Shown: positions 6,321-14,517 of the stretch, piece after piece
Layout: every line of letters starts with the position of its first letter
How positions within the stretch are numbered: the stretch's first letter is position 1
Assembly (NCBI GenBank): GCA_964439135.1
Contig: CAYTNN010000092.1
Location: 1-16,594 of the forward strand
Reading direction: 5' to 3'
Length of the DNA: 16,594 bases
Origin: JAFGPJ01 sp964439135
GTDB lineage: Bacteria > Planctomycetota > Phycisphaerae > Sedimentisphaerales > Anaerobacaceae
Position numbers and translations under genes: made by a program
The notes under the pieces: model-generated
What the model saw: only the letters and a program-made list of their open reading frames with translations
Told to the model about the DNA's origin: nothing
Database searches by the model: none

Positions 6321-7778
6321 TCAATTTTGCTTGTTCAAACACTCTTGGGCGATTTCCTTGTCGCTGAAATGGGATTTTTTGGTTCCGATGATTTGATAGT
6401 CTTCGTGTCCCTTTCCCGCGATCAGCACGATATCGTCTTTGCCGGCACTTTTTATCGCCAGCTCGATGGCCTTTTTTCTGTCCGGCTCAATAGCTATTGT
6501 TTGTGTTTCGCCGTTTTCAAAACCCGCTACCACGTCATTTATGATATCCTTGGGTTCTTCGGTTCTTGGGTTGTCGCTGGTTACTATAACAAAATCGGCC
6601 AGCTCTTCGGCGACCTTAGCCATTCGCGGGCGTTTGGTTTTGTCCCTGTCTCCGCCGCAGCCGAAGACGACCCGCAATTTACCTTTGCACAGCGGTTTTA
6701 GCGTTGTGAGGACATTTTTCAGGGCGTCGTCGGTGTGGGCGTAATCGATAATTACGGAAAAATCGCGGGCGTCAATTTTTTCCAGTCGGCCGTGTATCGT
6801 TTTCAAAGCCGATAAACCGTTGGCGACCGTCTCAAGTTCGAAACCGGCGGCAAGGCACAATCCTGCTGCGGCCAGGCAATTGCTGACATTGTACAAGCCG
6901 AGCAACGGAGTTCTCACAATTGAAGATTGGCCGGCATATTCCAGGGCGAAAACTGTCCCGGTCGTATCCATCGACTCGATATGGGCGGTGACATCGGCTT
7001 TTTTATCAATGGCGTACCATAAGAGCCCGGCGCCGGTTTGGGCGGCGATAAGTTCGGCTTCCGGGGATTGCTTGTTCAAGACCGCCGAAGCATCCGGTGC
7101 AAGAGCCGAAAAGAGTCTGGTCTTGGCGGCTAAATAATCTTCTTTTGTTTTGTGATAATCCAGATGATCGCCTGAAAGATTGGTAAACGCGGCTGCTTTG
7201 AAGCTGATTTGTGCCAGCCGGTTTTGCGAAAGGGCGTGGCTGCTTGCCTCGATGATCATATACTTTGCGCTGTTTTCGACCATTTCCTTTTGTTTAGCGG
7301 CTATGTCCAGACAGTCGGGTGTTGTCAGAGGTGCCTGGTAAGTATTGCCCGAGCAGGTGTCATACATTACGGTGCCGATGAGTCCGCACTTATGACCGGC
7401 CTGCCGGATTATCGACTGAACAAGGAACGCCACAGTCGTCTTTCCGTTCGTTCCGGTGACGGCCAGATTCGTTAACTTCGAAGCCGGATTGCCGCCGGCC
7501 GCCTGTGCGAGAGTAGCCGCCGCCTCTGTAGTGTCATCGACGATTATAGATTCGTGCCGGCCGTCGCGTATCGTGTATCGCCCATCCTGCTGACAGACAA
7601 CGTACCTGGCACCGTTTACAAGGGCCTGTTCGATAAAGTCATGACCGTCGTAAGCCGTGCCTTTGACCGCTACAAAAATATCTCCATCTTTTACAAGTCG
7701 CGAATCAACACGAATATTCGTTGCCTTATTCGATGAAACAAGATTTATCAACTCATTAAAATTCATAATCTTGCGCAT
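6321..7778 (-). CDS. murE: UDP-MurNAc-L-Ala-D-Glu--2,6-diaminopimelate ligase MurE
   Basis: MurE adds the third stem-peptide residue to UDP-MurNAc-L-Ala-D-Glu in the cytoplasm, using ATP. With the start at 7778 the protein has 485 residues. It shows DSRLVKDGDIFVA and YDGHDF near the N-terminus, the P-loop GTNGKTT (109-115), a YHKTKEDY segment near the expected carbamylated lysine, and DNPRTEEP (402-409). DNPR is the established signature for meso-diaminopimelate rather than lysine. Start choice is uncertain. ATG 7778 and ATG 7766 both give family-like N-termini, and neither has a good ribosome site. A GTG at 7814 overlaps the stop of the upstream gene by one base and would add 12 atypical residues. 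It may mean coupled translation. Confidence 0.95.
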   Translation of the reverse strand: MRKIMNFNELINLVSSNKATNIRVDSRLVKDGDIFVAVKGTAYDGHDFIEQALVNGARYVVCQQDGRYTIRDGRHESIIVDDTTEAAATLAQAAGGNPASKLTNLAVTGTNGKTTVAFLVQSIIRQAGHKCGLIGTVMYDTCSGNTYQAPLTTPDCLDIAAKQKEMVENSAKYMIIEASSHALSQNRLAQISFKAAAFTNLSGDHLDYHKTKEDYLAAKTRLFSALAPDASAVLNKQSPEAELIAAQTGAGLLWYAIDKKADVTAHIESMDTTGTVFALEYAGQSSIVRTPLLGLYNVSNCLAAAGLCLAAGFELETVANGLSALKTIHGRLEKIDARDFSVIIDYAHTDDALKNVLTTLKPLCKGKLRVVFGCGGDRDKTKRPRMAKVAEELADFVIVTSDNPRTEEPKDIINDVVAGFENGETQTIAIEPDRKKAIELAIKSAGKDDIVLIAGKGHEDYQIIGTKKSHFSDKEIAQECLNKQN

Positions 7779-7813
7779 AGTTATAATTCTATTTATTTCA
7801 GCTTTAATTTTCA

Positions 7814-9718
7814 CTATTTGTTTTCGACGAGTATAGTGAAATCAAGCCGAACAACTTCGCCCTCATACTTCGCAAACGTATGAAAAGTAGTAGGTGAGTC
7901 AAAGACGAATCTATTGCGGAGTTCAGGTGGCATAGACATATCCATCCATCTATAAAATCTTTTTGTATAGTTTAAATCACTGAGAGATATACCTTCGCCC
8001 TCAAACACACAGACACCATTGACGATAACCATCGACCTGTTGCCGTCTGAGGCCCAATAGGCAAAATGCTTACTATCAGGACTGAAGGCTGGGTGATACA
8101 CCGATTCGTATTCATTTCCTCGTATTCCATCCAAAACAAAAAGCCACCTTCCCATGGAGTGTAGTATGCGTTTCGTGCCTTTCTCGTTTGGGAGAGGCGT
8201 TTCTACTATCTTCCCGTTGGGCATAAGTGTGCGTGATATGTACTGCTCATCTTCAGCTAGCTCGGGGTAAGGTTGCCTTCCTATATTCATCTTGTATGCG
8301 AATCGCGTGCTATCGGGACTGAAGGCCATATCTTGAATATTATCACACTCTTCACCTTCCACACCATCGACAACCACAAAGCACTTCTCATTACGCACAG
8401 CATCATACGCTATTCTAGTGCTGTCGGAACTAAAGACCAAATAGAATATCTTCTCATACTCGGGATCTTCATTTCCATCTACAATGGTTAGCCACTTATT
8501 CTCTCTTCTCGCCACAAAACCAAATCTCTTGCTATCAGGACTGAATAAACTATACCTCAATTCATCATACTCTTTTGATTCTGCTCCATCCACAACGGCT
8601 ACATATCTGCCATCTCGTTTGGCAATATATGCGAACCGCTGACCATCTTTGCTAAATCCTAGACGAGAGATCTGGTCATATTCTGTACTTTCTTTCCCAT
8701 CCAAGACAATTATCAGTTTATCACCACGAAAGGCGGCATATGCAAACCGCGTTCCGGTCGGATCTAGTCTTAAACTGTCTGTGACTATGACTTCATACGA
8801 GCGTCCCTCGGTCTCGCCAACTACAACGACCATTGTTTTCCTGTTATAATACTCGCCGACATAGACTACCTCTCCGGTATTGAGAAAAAATGCTGGCGCA
8901 CTAACTGACCTATATGAATCACCACTTTCGCCGTTCACCACCATAGCAGCGATTCCACTGTCATTGAGGGTGCGATATGCTAACTTTGTGCCATCATTGC
9001 TGAATTTTAAGTCGCCAACTTTTTTATAAGCCGGACCTTCATTGCCATCCGTAACCACAGTCCACAAATCCTTTTCGGAGACTCTAATTCGAGCGCAGTA
9101 AGCAAAGTGCTTACTGTCTGGATCAAATGTGAGTTCTCGTACAGCAGTATATTCTTTGCCCTTTGTTCCATCAACGGTTACATACGCACTCTTGCCGCTC
9201 CTGGTTTCATACATGAATCTTCGACCATCCGGACTGAATCTGAAGTCGGTGGGACTAATATTTGTTCCTCCAGTCTCTCCGATTTCAATGCCGTCCACCA
9301 TTAATACAGATGTTTTTCCATTTTCACTTGGCCTATGGATAGGTATACGACGCCCTTCTGCGTTGACTTCTGATGTCCAAGCTTGATTCGCCCGAATGAT
9401 AGCTACGCGCTGACCATCTGCACTCAGAAGGACTTCATCCTTTGGACCTGCCTTGACTAATGCGGTTTTCTTGATTTGCACGGTGAATTTTGGAGTTGAA
9501 GGCGAAAAACGTGTCAAAAGGAACAACGAAAGCGCACCAATACCTATAATTCCAAAAAGTAAACAAACAACCATCATTAAGGTACAGCGTCGCTTCTTCG
9601 GATTACGCAATTCAGTATCACAACTTTCACATATAATCTCACCCGCAAAGATACATGCTTGTTCTTCATTACCTATCTTTTTTCCGCATTTAGAACAGAT
9701 TTCTGTTTTCGGGTGCAT
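7814..9718 (-). CDS. zinc-ribbon, single-TM, PD40-type beta-propeller protein
   Basis: This 634-residue protein has no assigned function. It opens with a small zinc ribbon, CSKC (8-11) and CESC (30-33). A basic KKRR stretch (41-44) and one membrane helix (about 46-69) follow. The rest is about ten or eleven tandem units of about 38-45 residues. Each has an FSPDSKRFAY-like strand and a VVDGxEgxEY strand, as in PD40/WD40-like propellers. An insertion interrupts one unit near residues 480-530. By the positive-inside rule the ribbon should be cytoplasmic and the propeller external. The start is secure: AGAGGTGA lies about four bases before the ATG. The gene is visibly more AT-rich than murE and recJ. 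Its stop TAG shares a base with a possible murE GTG start. A scaffold or sensing role is only a guess. Confidence 0.82.
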   Translation of the reverse strand: MHPKTEICSKCGKKIGNEEQACIFAGEIICESCDTELRNPKKRRCTLMMVVCLLFGIIGIGALSLFLLTRFSPSTPKFTVQIKKTALVKAGPKDEVLLSADGQRVAIIRANQAWTSEVNAEGRRIPIHRPSENGKTSVLMVDGIEIGETGGTNISPTDFRFSPDGRRFMYETRSGKSAYVTVDGTKGKEYTAVRELTFDPDSKHFAYCARIRVSEKDLWTVVTDGNEGPAYKKVGDLKFSNDGTKLAYRTLNDSGIAAMVVNGESGDSYRSVSAPAFFLNTGEVVYVGEYYNRKTMVVVVGETEGRSYEVIVTDSLRLDPTGTRFAYAAFRGDKLIIVLDGKESTEYDQISRLGFSKDGQRFAYIAKRDGRYVAVVDGAESKEYDELRYSLFSPDSKRFGFVARRENKWLTIVDGNEDPEYEKIFYLVFSSDSTRIAYDAVRNEKCFVVVDGVEGEECDNIQDMAFSPDSTRFAYKMNIGRQPYPELAEDEQYISRTLMPNGKIVETPLPNEKGTKRILHSMGRWLFVLDGIRGNEYESVYHPAFSPDSKHFAYWASDGNRSMVIVNGVCVFEGEGISLSDLNYTKRFYRWMDMSMPPELRNRFVFDSPTTFHTFAKYEGEVVRLDFTILVENK

Positions 9719-10224
9719 ATATTCACCTCTTGATGATTTATTTATGCTAATCGAGATACCATATTTTGCACTTTTCTAGACTTTCTACTATTCTTTAATC
9801 ATACTTTTTGTCAAAATCTTTCTCAAATCTTCATTAAAATGTTCGGGCTTTGATTCATGTTCAAAATTGAGCTTTAGAGCCAGTTTTCTTTTTTCGTCTA
9901 TTGGATTGTTCGCTTATACTATTTAAAGTCAGTTTGAATAGTCTCCATAAGCTCTATAATATCAAAATCCCGCCATTTTTAACACAGAAAAATTAGAAAT
10001 CCAGATTAGGTCAAAAACACAAATAATTCGAATATAACATTGACTACAATGTAACAAAAATCTATGGCTATTTTGGTGTTGAATAAAAGAGCATGGCATT
10101 TTGAATTTTGCACTATTATTATGATGAAGAAGTGAGGCTTTAAGTTTATAATTGTTGAAGATGTGAATCTTTTTTAAGAAATCTTAGAGCTTTATTCATA
10201 TAAATTCAAAAAAGGAAATCAATT
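9719..10224. other. AT-rich intergenic stretch between divergent genes
   Basis: About 500 bases separate the propeller gene (minus) from the transglutaminase gene (plus). The stretch holds the propeller-gene promoter (9798-9826) and both ribosome sites: AGAGGTGA just above 9718, and AAAGGAA at 10211-10217. It also holds two short minus-strand reading frames (9788-9913 and 9919-9978) that look like a broken gene. I see no tRNA, no CRISPR repeats and no insertion-sequence ends. No convincing promoter for the plus-strand gene was found. TTGACT at 10040 with TATGGC 17 bases on is weak. Confidence 0.6.
9798..9826 (-). promoter_or_regulatory. sigma-70-type promoter of the propeller gene
   Basis: On the minus strand, TTGAGA (9826-9821), a 17-base spacer and TATGAT (9803-9798) each match consensus at five of six positions. 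The predicted start near 9791 gives a leader of roughly 70 bases to the ATG at 9718. If murE lacks its own promoter, this could also drive murE. Confidence 0.55.
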
Positions 10225-11739
10225 ATGAAAACTTCGTATATTCTTGACTTGAATTCATTTAACTTAGGCTCGCGCCTAATAATAGTTGGATTAATACTAA
10301 CAGCATTCGTATGGCCAAGGTCTGCATTGGGTGAGACGGAATATTTTGCAGTTTTCATGGAAGGTAAGAAGGTCGGCCATGCTATCCAAAGCCGTGTCGT
10401 CTCCGAGAACAAAGTGACCACCTCCGAGGATGTCAGTATAACTATAAGTCGAGGCGGTATTTCGATGACGGTTGAAATGATGGAAACCAGTATCGAGACG
10501 ACGAGTGGTGAGCCTTTGGGTTTTGAGACGACACAGAAGTTGGGTGCTATGGTCATGAAAATGACAGGGCAGGTGGATAAACAGGGTAATGTATCTGTAT
10601 CAACAACTTCAATGGGTACTGAGCAGAAGAGCACGCTTCAATGGCCACAAGGCGCAGTGATGACCGAAGGTCTGCGTCTGCTTACATTGAAGAAGGGTTT
10701 GAAAGAGGGGACGCGGTATACTGTTAAGATATTCAGCCCCGGAATGATGCAGGCGGTTGACGCTGAAATACTTATAGGTCCAGAGCAAAACGTTGATTTG
10801 CTCGGACGCGTAGTGGCTCTGACAGAAGTCAAGACAACTCTCATTATGCCGGGGGCCGGTGAAGTTGTCAGCACCGGTTACGTTGACCGGGATCTTCGGA
10901 TGCAAAAGAGCATTATGTCGATAGCAGGGATACAAGTTGAGATGCAAGCCTGTGCTAAGGAATTCGCGCTTGGCCAAAACGACGTGCTGGAATTAATCGA
11001 TAAGATGTTCCTGGCGAGTCCTGAGCCGTTGAATAATCTCGCCTCGGCAAAGTCCATAACTTATAATTTGAGCCCGGTAAAGGAAGCATCCGATTTCAAG
11101 ATACCATCCAATGATAATCAGAAAGCGCAACAGCTCGATGGCGGCAAAATGATCCTGAAGGTCAAGCCCGTCGCCGTGCCGGCGGGAGCGAAGTTTCCTT
11201 ACAAGGGCACAGATACGGCGATCCTGGAGGCCATGGAGCCTACGAGATTTCTCCAAAGTGACAACGAGCAGGTTATCGACCTTGCCCGCCGCGCGGTAGG
11301 CGGCACCAAAGATGCGGCCGAGGCGGCCCGGAAGATAGAGGCGTTTGTGGCCGGGTACATTGAGAACAGGAGCCTGTCGGTGGGTTACGCATCGGCGGCG
11401 GAGGTTGCCGCCAGCAGGCAGGGTGATTGCTCGGAATTTGCGGTCCTTACGGCTGCGATGTGCCGGGCCGTCGGGATACCGGCTCAGGTGGTTGCCGGGG
11501 TGGCGTACGTGGATGACTTTCTCGGCCAACAGGGCTTTGGCGGACATGCCTGGACCCAGGCTTATATAGGCGGCAAATGGGTTGGGCTTGACGCGTCTTT
11601 CAGAGGTGGCGGGCGGGGCGGCTATGATGCCGGACATATCGCTTTAGCTGCCGGCAACGGCGAGCCGGGGGACTTGTTCAACCTTGCTCCCACATTGGGG
11701 CAGTTCAAAATTGACAAGGTAGCGGTCGAAAAAAGATAA
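10225..11739 (+). CDS. exported transglutaminase-like (papain-fold) protein
   Basis: The 504-residue protein has an N-terminal export signal: a hydrophobic core at about 17-34, with likely cleavage after SALG near residue 36. A large N-terminal region of unassigned beta-rich character follows (about 37-330), then a transglutaminase-like domain (about 340-460). The catalytic triad is visible: C402 in QGDCSEF, H441 in GGHAW and D456 in GLDASF. The downstream VGIPAQVVAG segment is typical of this superfamily. Bacterial members act as cysteine proteases, amidases or crosslinking enzymes. The substrate here is unknown, but the site of action should be the periplasm or outside. AAAGGAA at 10211-10217 supports the start. 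The first part of the gene is AT-rich like the upstream spacer, and the catalytic part is GC-rich like recJ. It converges with recJ, 16 bases apart. Confidence 0.85.
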   Translation: MKTSYILDLNSFNLGSRLIIVGLILTAFVWPRSALGETEYFAVFMEGKKVGHAIQSRVVSENKVTTSEDVSITISRGGISMTVEMMETSIETTSGEPLGFETTQKLGAMVMKMTGQVDKQGNVSVSTTSMGTEQKSTLQWPQGAVMTEGLRLLTLKKGLKEGTRYTVKIFSPGMMQAVDAEILIGPEQNVDLLGRVVALTEVKTTLIMPGAGEVVSTGYVDRDLRMQKSIMSIAGIQVEMQACAKEFALGQNDVLELIDKMFLASPEPLNNLASAKSITYNLSPVKEASDFKIPSNDNQKAQQLDGGKMILKVKPVAVPAGAKFPYKGTDTAILEAMEPTRFLQSDNEQVIDLARRAVGGTKDAAEAARKIEAFVAGYIENRSLSVGYASAAEVAASRQGDCSEFAVLTAAMCRAVGIPAQVVAGVAYVDDFLGQQGFGGHAWTQAYIGGKWVGLDASFRGGGRGGYDAGHIALAAGNGEPGDLFNLAPTLGQFKIDKVAVEKR

Positions 11740-11755
11740 GGTCCGGCTGAAATGT

Positions 11756-13507
11756 TTATTCGAACTGGATGTCGGTGAGAACGAGTTGGACGTTGCTGTT
11801 TCCGTTGTATGTATTGATTTGCGGCTGATAGGCGACGTTGAAAAACTCGGTTTCCAGCAACTTTTTCTCCAGCTTTCCGAATCTGAATCCGATACAGCGT
11901 ATCGCCGCGGTGTTGTCGGTTATTGCAAGCTGCAGGTGTTCGCGGCCTGCTCCGACTCTTCTTGGCGGTGATGCCAGACGCACCCCTTTGGTGGCGAACG
12001 TTGGTTCCGGATTGCCCTGGCCAAAGGGACCGAGTAACTGCAGCTCGGTGACAGTTTCTTTTCGAAACATCTCCAACGGACCCGCCGCGTCGATATGAAG
12101 TTTGGCGGCTACATCGTTTTCGTTCAGATTTTGTTTTGCATAGTCTTCGAAATCGGCTGCGAACTGGTCGATCTTCTCGGTTTCGATTGTGATGCCGGCG
12201 GCCATCTTGTGTCCCCCGAAGCTGTTTAAATGCTGCGAGCACGCCCTGATGCCGCTAAGCAAACAGAAGCCCGGGATCGAACGCCCGGAGCCCTGGGCGA
12301 TGCCGTTCTCGGCGTCGGCGGCGTTGATCATAATCGTCGGGCGATAGTATTTGTCCACGATTCTCGATGCGACAATGCCGATTACGCCGGTGTGCCAGTT
12401 TTCGCTTGCCAGGACGATGCTTTTGCGGTCGGGGTGGTTCATATCGCGCTCGACTATCATTTCACAGGCCTGCTTGAAAATCTTGCGCTCGCACTGCTGG
12501 CGCTGGGTATTCTGCTCCTTGAGATATTCGGCTATCTGCGTCGAGCGGACGGGGGACTCTGACGTGAGCAACTCCACGGCCAGTCGTGCATGTCCCATCC
12601 GGCCGGCGGCGTTGAGCATCGGCGCGAGCCGAAAGCCGATGTGAAAGCTGTCGAGCGAGTGACCGGTCAGGCCCGCCGTCTCGATTAAAGCTTCTATGCC
12701 GGAGAGCTTGCAGCCCGGCAGCGCTTTGAGTCCGTAGCTCGTCAGAACCCTGTTCTCGCCCCGCAGGTCCACAATGTCGGCGACGGTTCCCATCGCCGCC
12801 AGGCTCGTGGCACTTAGCATGAATTCCCGCAATTTCGGCTCAAGCCTTCGTCCCGGATTGAATTCGTTGGCTATGGCCCAGGCCAGCTTGAAGGCGACCA
12901 TCGCCCCGGCCGAATCCTGGTTCGGGTAAGATTCTTCCAGCCCCGGATGCACGATCGCAACCGCCCGGGGCAGCTTTGAGTCGAGCTGGTGGTGGTCGGT
13001 GATAACCAGGTCGATGCCTAATTGTCCGGCCAGTTCGGCCGAGTGCAACGCCGTGACGCCGCAATCGACTGTCACTAAAAGTTTGGTGCCGGATTTTGCC
13101 AGGGTCCCAATGGCCTCGGTGTTCAGGCCGTAGCCTTCGTCGATCCGGTGGGGAATGTAATAGTCCACATCGGCGCCGAGAAGCGTCAATACCTGCCATA
13201 GAATCGCTACGCCGGTAATGCCGTCCACGTCATAGTCGCCGTAGACGGTGATTTTTTCCCTGTCCCTAATCGCCTGTTTTATTCGCTGCACCGCCGCTTC
13301 TATTCCCGGCATCCGGGCCGGGTCGATAAGCTCGGTCAGTTTGGGCCTGAGAAAAACGGAAGCTTTTTCGCTGTCGATAATTCCGCGATTGATCAGGACC
13401 TGCGCCAGCAGCGGCGAGACCTTGAGCGATTTGGCAAGCTGCTCGCAGCGGTCGTCCGCCGGCTCGATTACCCATTGTCTTTTTTTCATCCGTGCAGAAA
13501 GAAGCAT
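11756..13507 (-). CDS. recJ: single-stranded-DNA-specific exonuclease RecJ
   Basis: RecJ degrades single-stranded DNA 5' to 3' in recombination and mismatch or base-excision repair. The 583-residue length fits the family. DHH-phosphoesterase motifs appear in order: YGDYDVDG (about 89-96), VDCG (147-150), DHH (171-173) and later NAAGRMGHA. The DHHA1 part has GSGRSIPGF and FGGHKMAAG, and an OB-like C-terminal domain follows. I choose ATG 13507 because AGAGGA lies about ten bases upstream. An adjacent TTG (13510) and ATG 13489 are alternatives. It starts 15 bases after the phosphoesterase gene stops, so the two are probably cotranscribed. Confidence 0.96.
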   Translation of the reverse strand: MLLSARMKKRQWVIEPADDRCEQLAKSLKVSPLLAQVLINRGIIDSEKASVFLRPKLTELIDPARMPGIEAAVQRIKQAIRDREKITVYGDYDVDGITGVAILWQVLTLLGADVDYYIPHRIDEGYGLNTEAIGTLAKSGTKLLVTVDCGVTALHSAELAGQLGIDLVITDHHQLDSKLPRAVAIVHPGLEESYPNQDSAGAMVAFKLAWAIANEFNPGRRLEPKLREFMLSATSLAAMGTVADIVDLRGENRVLTSYGLKALPGCKLSGIEALIETAGLTGHSLDSFHIGFRLAPMLNAAGRMGHARLAVELLTSESPVRSTQIAEYLKEQNTQRQQCERKIFKQACEMIVERDMNHPDRKSIVLASENWHTGVIGIVASRIVDKYYRPTIMINAADAENGIAQGSGRSIPGFCLLSGIRACSQHLNSFGGHKMAAGITIETEKIDQFAADFEDYAKQNLNENDVAAKLHIDAAGPLEMFRKETVTELQLLGPFGQGNPEPTFATKGVRLASPPRRVGAGREHLQLAITDNTAAIRCIGFRFGKLEKKLLETEFFNVAYQPQINTYNGNSNVQLVLTDIQFE

Positions 13508-13522
13508 CAAAAATCCGTCCTC

Positions 13523-14428
13523 TTATCCCTTTCGCCATGCCAGCTTTGTCACGCTGCCGTCGCTATCGAGATTGCCGCCGACGGCATGCAGCACAAAATC
13601 GCCTCCCCGGCTTCCCAGGCGTGCCTCCACCCAGCCGACAGCGTCACTATCATTGAAATTGTATCCCACCGCCGGAAGATTAATCAGGTGAATCCCTTCG
13701 AATTCGGAGAATCCGTATACGTGAGAATGGCCGTAAACAATCGCCTTGACCTTCCGAATGGGTGCAATCATGCTGAACAGGCGCGGCACGTCCAGCAAGT
13801 CACCATCCCCGTCCGACAAGGTATGATGAAAGCAGAGAATCGTAGGCGTATCGTCGCACTCTTTCAGATAATTTTCCAGCCACTGCCTCTGCGCTTTGCC
13901 TAATAATCCCGGCACTTTATTAACATAAAGAAGCGAATCCAGCATAATCACGCGGGTGGACGCTTTTTTAACTATGGTTACATGCTTGCCTTTGAGGTCG
14001 GGTTTTTCTCCGGGAGTCTCGTCAAAAACCTTCAGGAAATTCTGCCGATCGTCGTGATTGCCGAGCGCCATAAAAACCGGCGTTTTTTCCGCAACCGGAT
14101 CGAGGAGTTTCCTGAGATTGGCATAGTCGCCCGGCTGGCCCGTCAGCCGCGCCAAATCGCCGGCGATGAGCACCCCATCGGGTGAATTAGAAACGAGCTC
14201 CGGCACGACTTTCTCCAGGTTCCGGTATGGATAGAATCCCCTGTAATTGTTCTCAACGTCCTCCGGGATATGAGTATCGGCCAAAAGCGCCAATCGGGTT
14301 TCCTTTTCGTTGGACTTCATTAAGCCGGGGCTGCAACCCGCATTGAGAGTAACCAGTGTTCCGAAAGCGGCTAAACCGGTTTGAATAAAGCTTCTTCTAT
14401 TCATAGACTTGAAGAAAATCTCTGCCAT
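13523..14428 (-). CDS. Tat-exported lipoprotein metallophosphoesterase
   Basis: This is a calcineurin-like phosphoesterase of 301 residues. The metal-ligand motifs are all present: DTH (51-53), GD (90-91), GNHDD (123-127), HH (201-202) and GHSH (233-236). The N-terminus has a twin-arginine signal NRRSFI (10-15), a hydrophobic stretch, and a lipobox LNAGC whose cysteine is residue 32. The folded, metal-loaded enzyme should therefore be exported by Tat and anchored by lipid. ATG 14428 has AAGG about nine bases upstream. ATG 14404 (MNRRSF) is an alternative that leaves the signal intact. The substrate could be a phosphodiester or a nucleotide. The gene lies between a sugar porter and recJ, which does not fix its role. 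Confidence 0.88.
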   Translation of the reverse strand: MAEIFFKSMNRRSFIQTGLAAFGTLVTLNAGCSPGLMKSNEKETRLALLADTHIPEDVENNYRGFYPYRNLEKVVPELVSNSPDGVLIAGDLARLTGQPGDYANLRKLLDPVAEKTPVFMALGNHDDRQNFLKVFDETPGEKPDLKGKHVTIVKKASTRVIMLDSLLYVNKVPGLLGKAQRQWLENYLKECDDTPTILCFHHTLSDGDGDLLDVPRLFSMIAPIRKVKAIVYGHSHVYGFSEFEGIHLINLPAVGYNFNDSDAVGWVEARLGSRGGDFVLHAVGGNLDSDGSVTKLAWRKG

Positions 14429-14478
14429 AATATCTTACCTTAACCAAGTTCCTGATTCGTTGTTTAAGTACGTACCTT

Positions 14479-14508
14479 TATATATCAGAAAAGGACTGTA
14501 AATTGCAA
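14479..14508 (-). promoter_or_regulatory. weak candidate promoter for phosphoesterase-recJ
   Basis: TTGCAA (14508-14503), an 18-base spacer and TATATA (14484-14479) lie in the 89-base gap between the sugar porter and the phosphoesterase gene. Each hexamer matches consensus at four of six positions, so this is only a candidate. Confidence 0.25.
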
Positions 14509-14517
14509 GGAATGTTT

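Noticed and set aside
10094..10113. TGGCAT...TTGCA as a second sigma-54 promoter
   Set aside because: The GG and GC doublets are 15 bases apart instead of 12, which sigma-54 does not tolerate.
10158..10175. AAGAT-GTGA-ATCTT hairpin followed by T residues
   Set aside because: The stem is only five mostly A-T pairs, and no upstream transcript is known that it would end. It is too weak to call a terminator.
9719..10224. CRISPR array, insertion sequence or tRNA in the AT-rich spacer
   Set aside because: There are no regularly spaced repeats, terminal inverted repeats or cloverleaf-like segments.
10993..13691. Long alternative frames over the transglutaminase and recJ genes
   Set aside because: They are arginine- and serine-rich, low-coherence translations that overlap genes identified by catalytic motifs.
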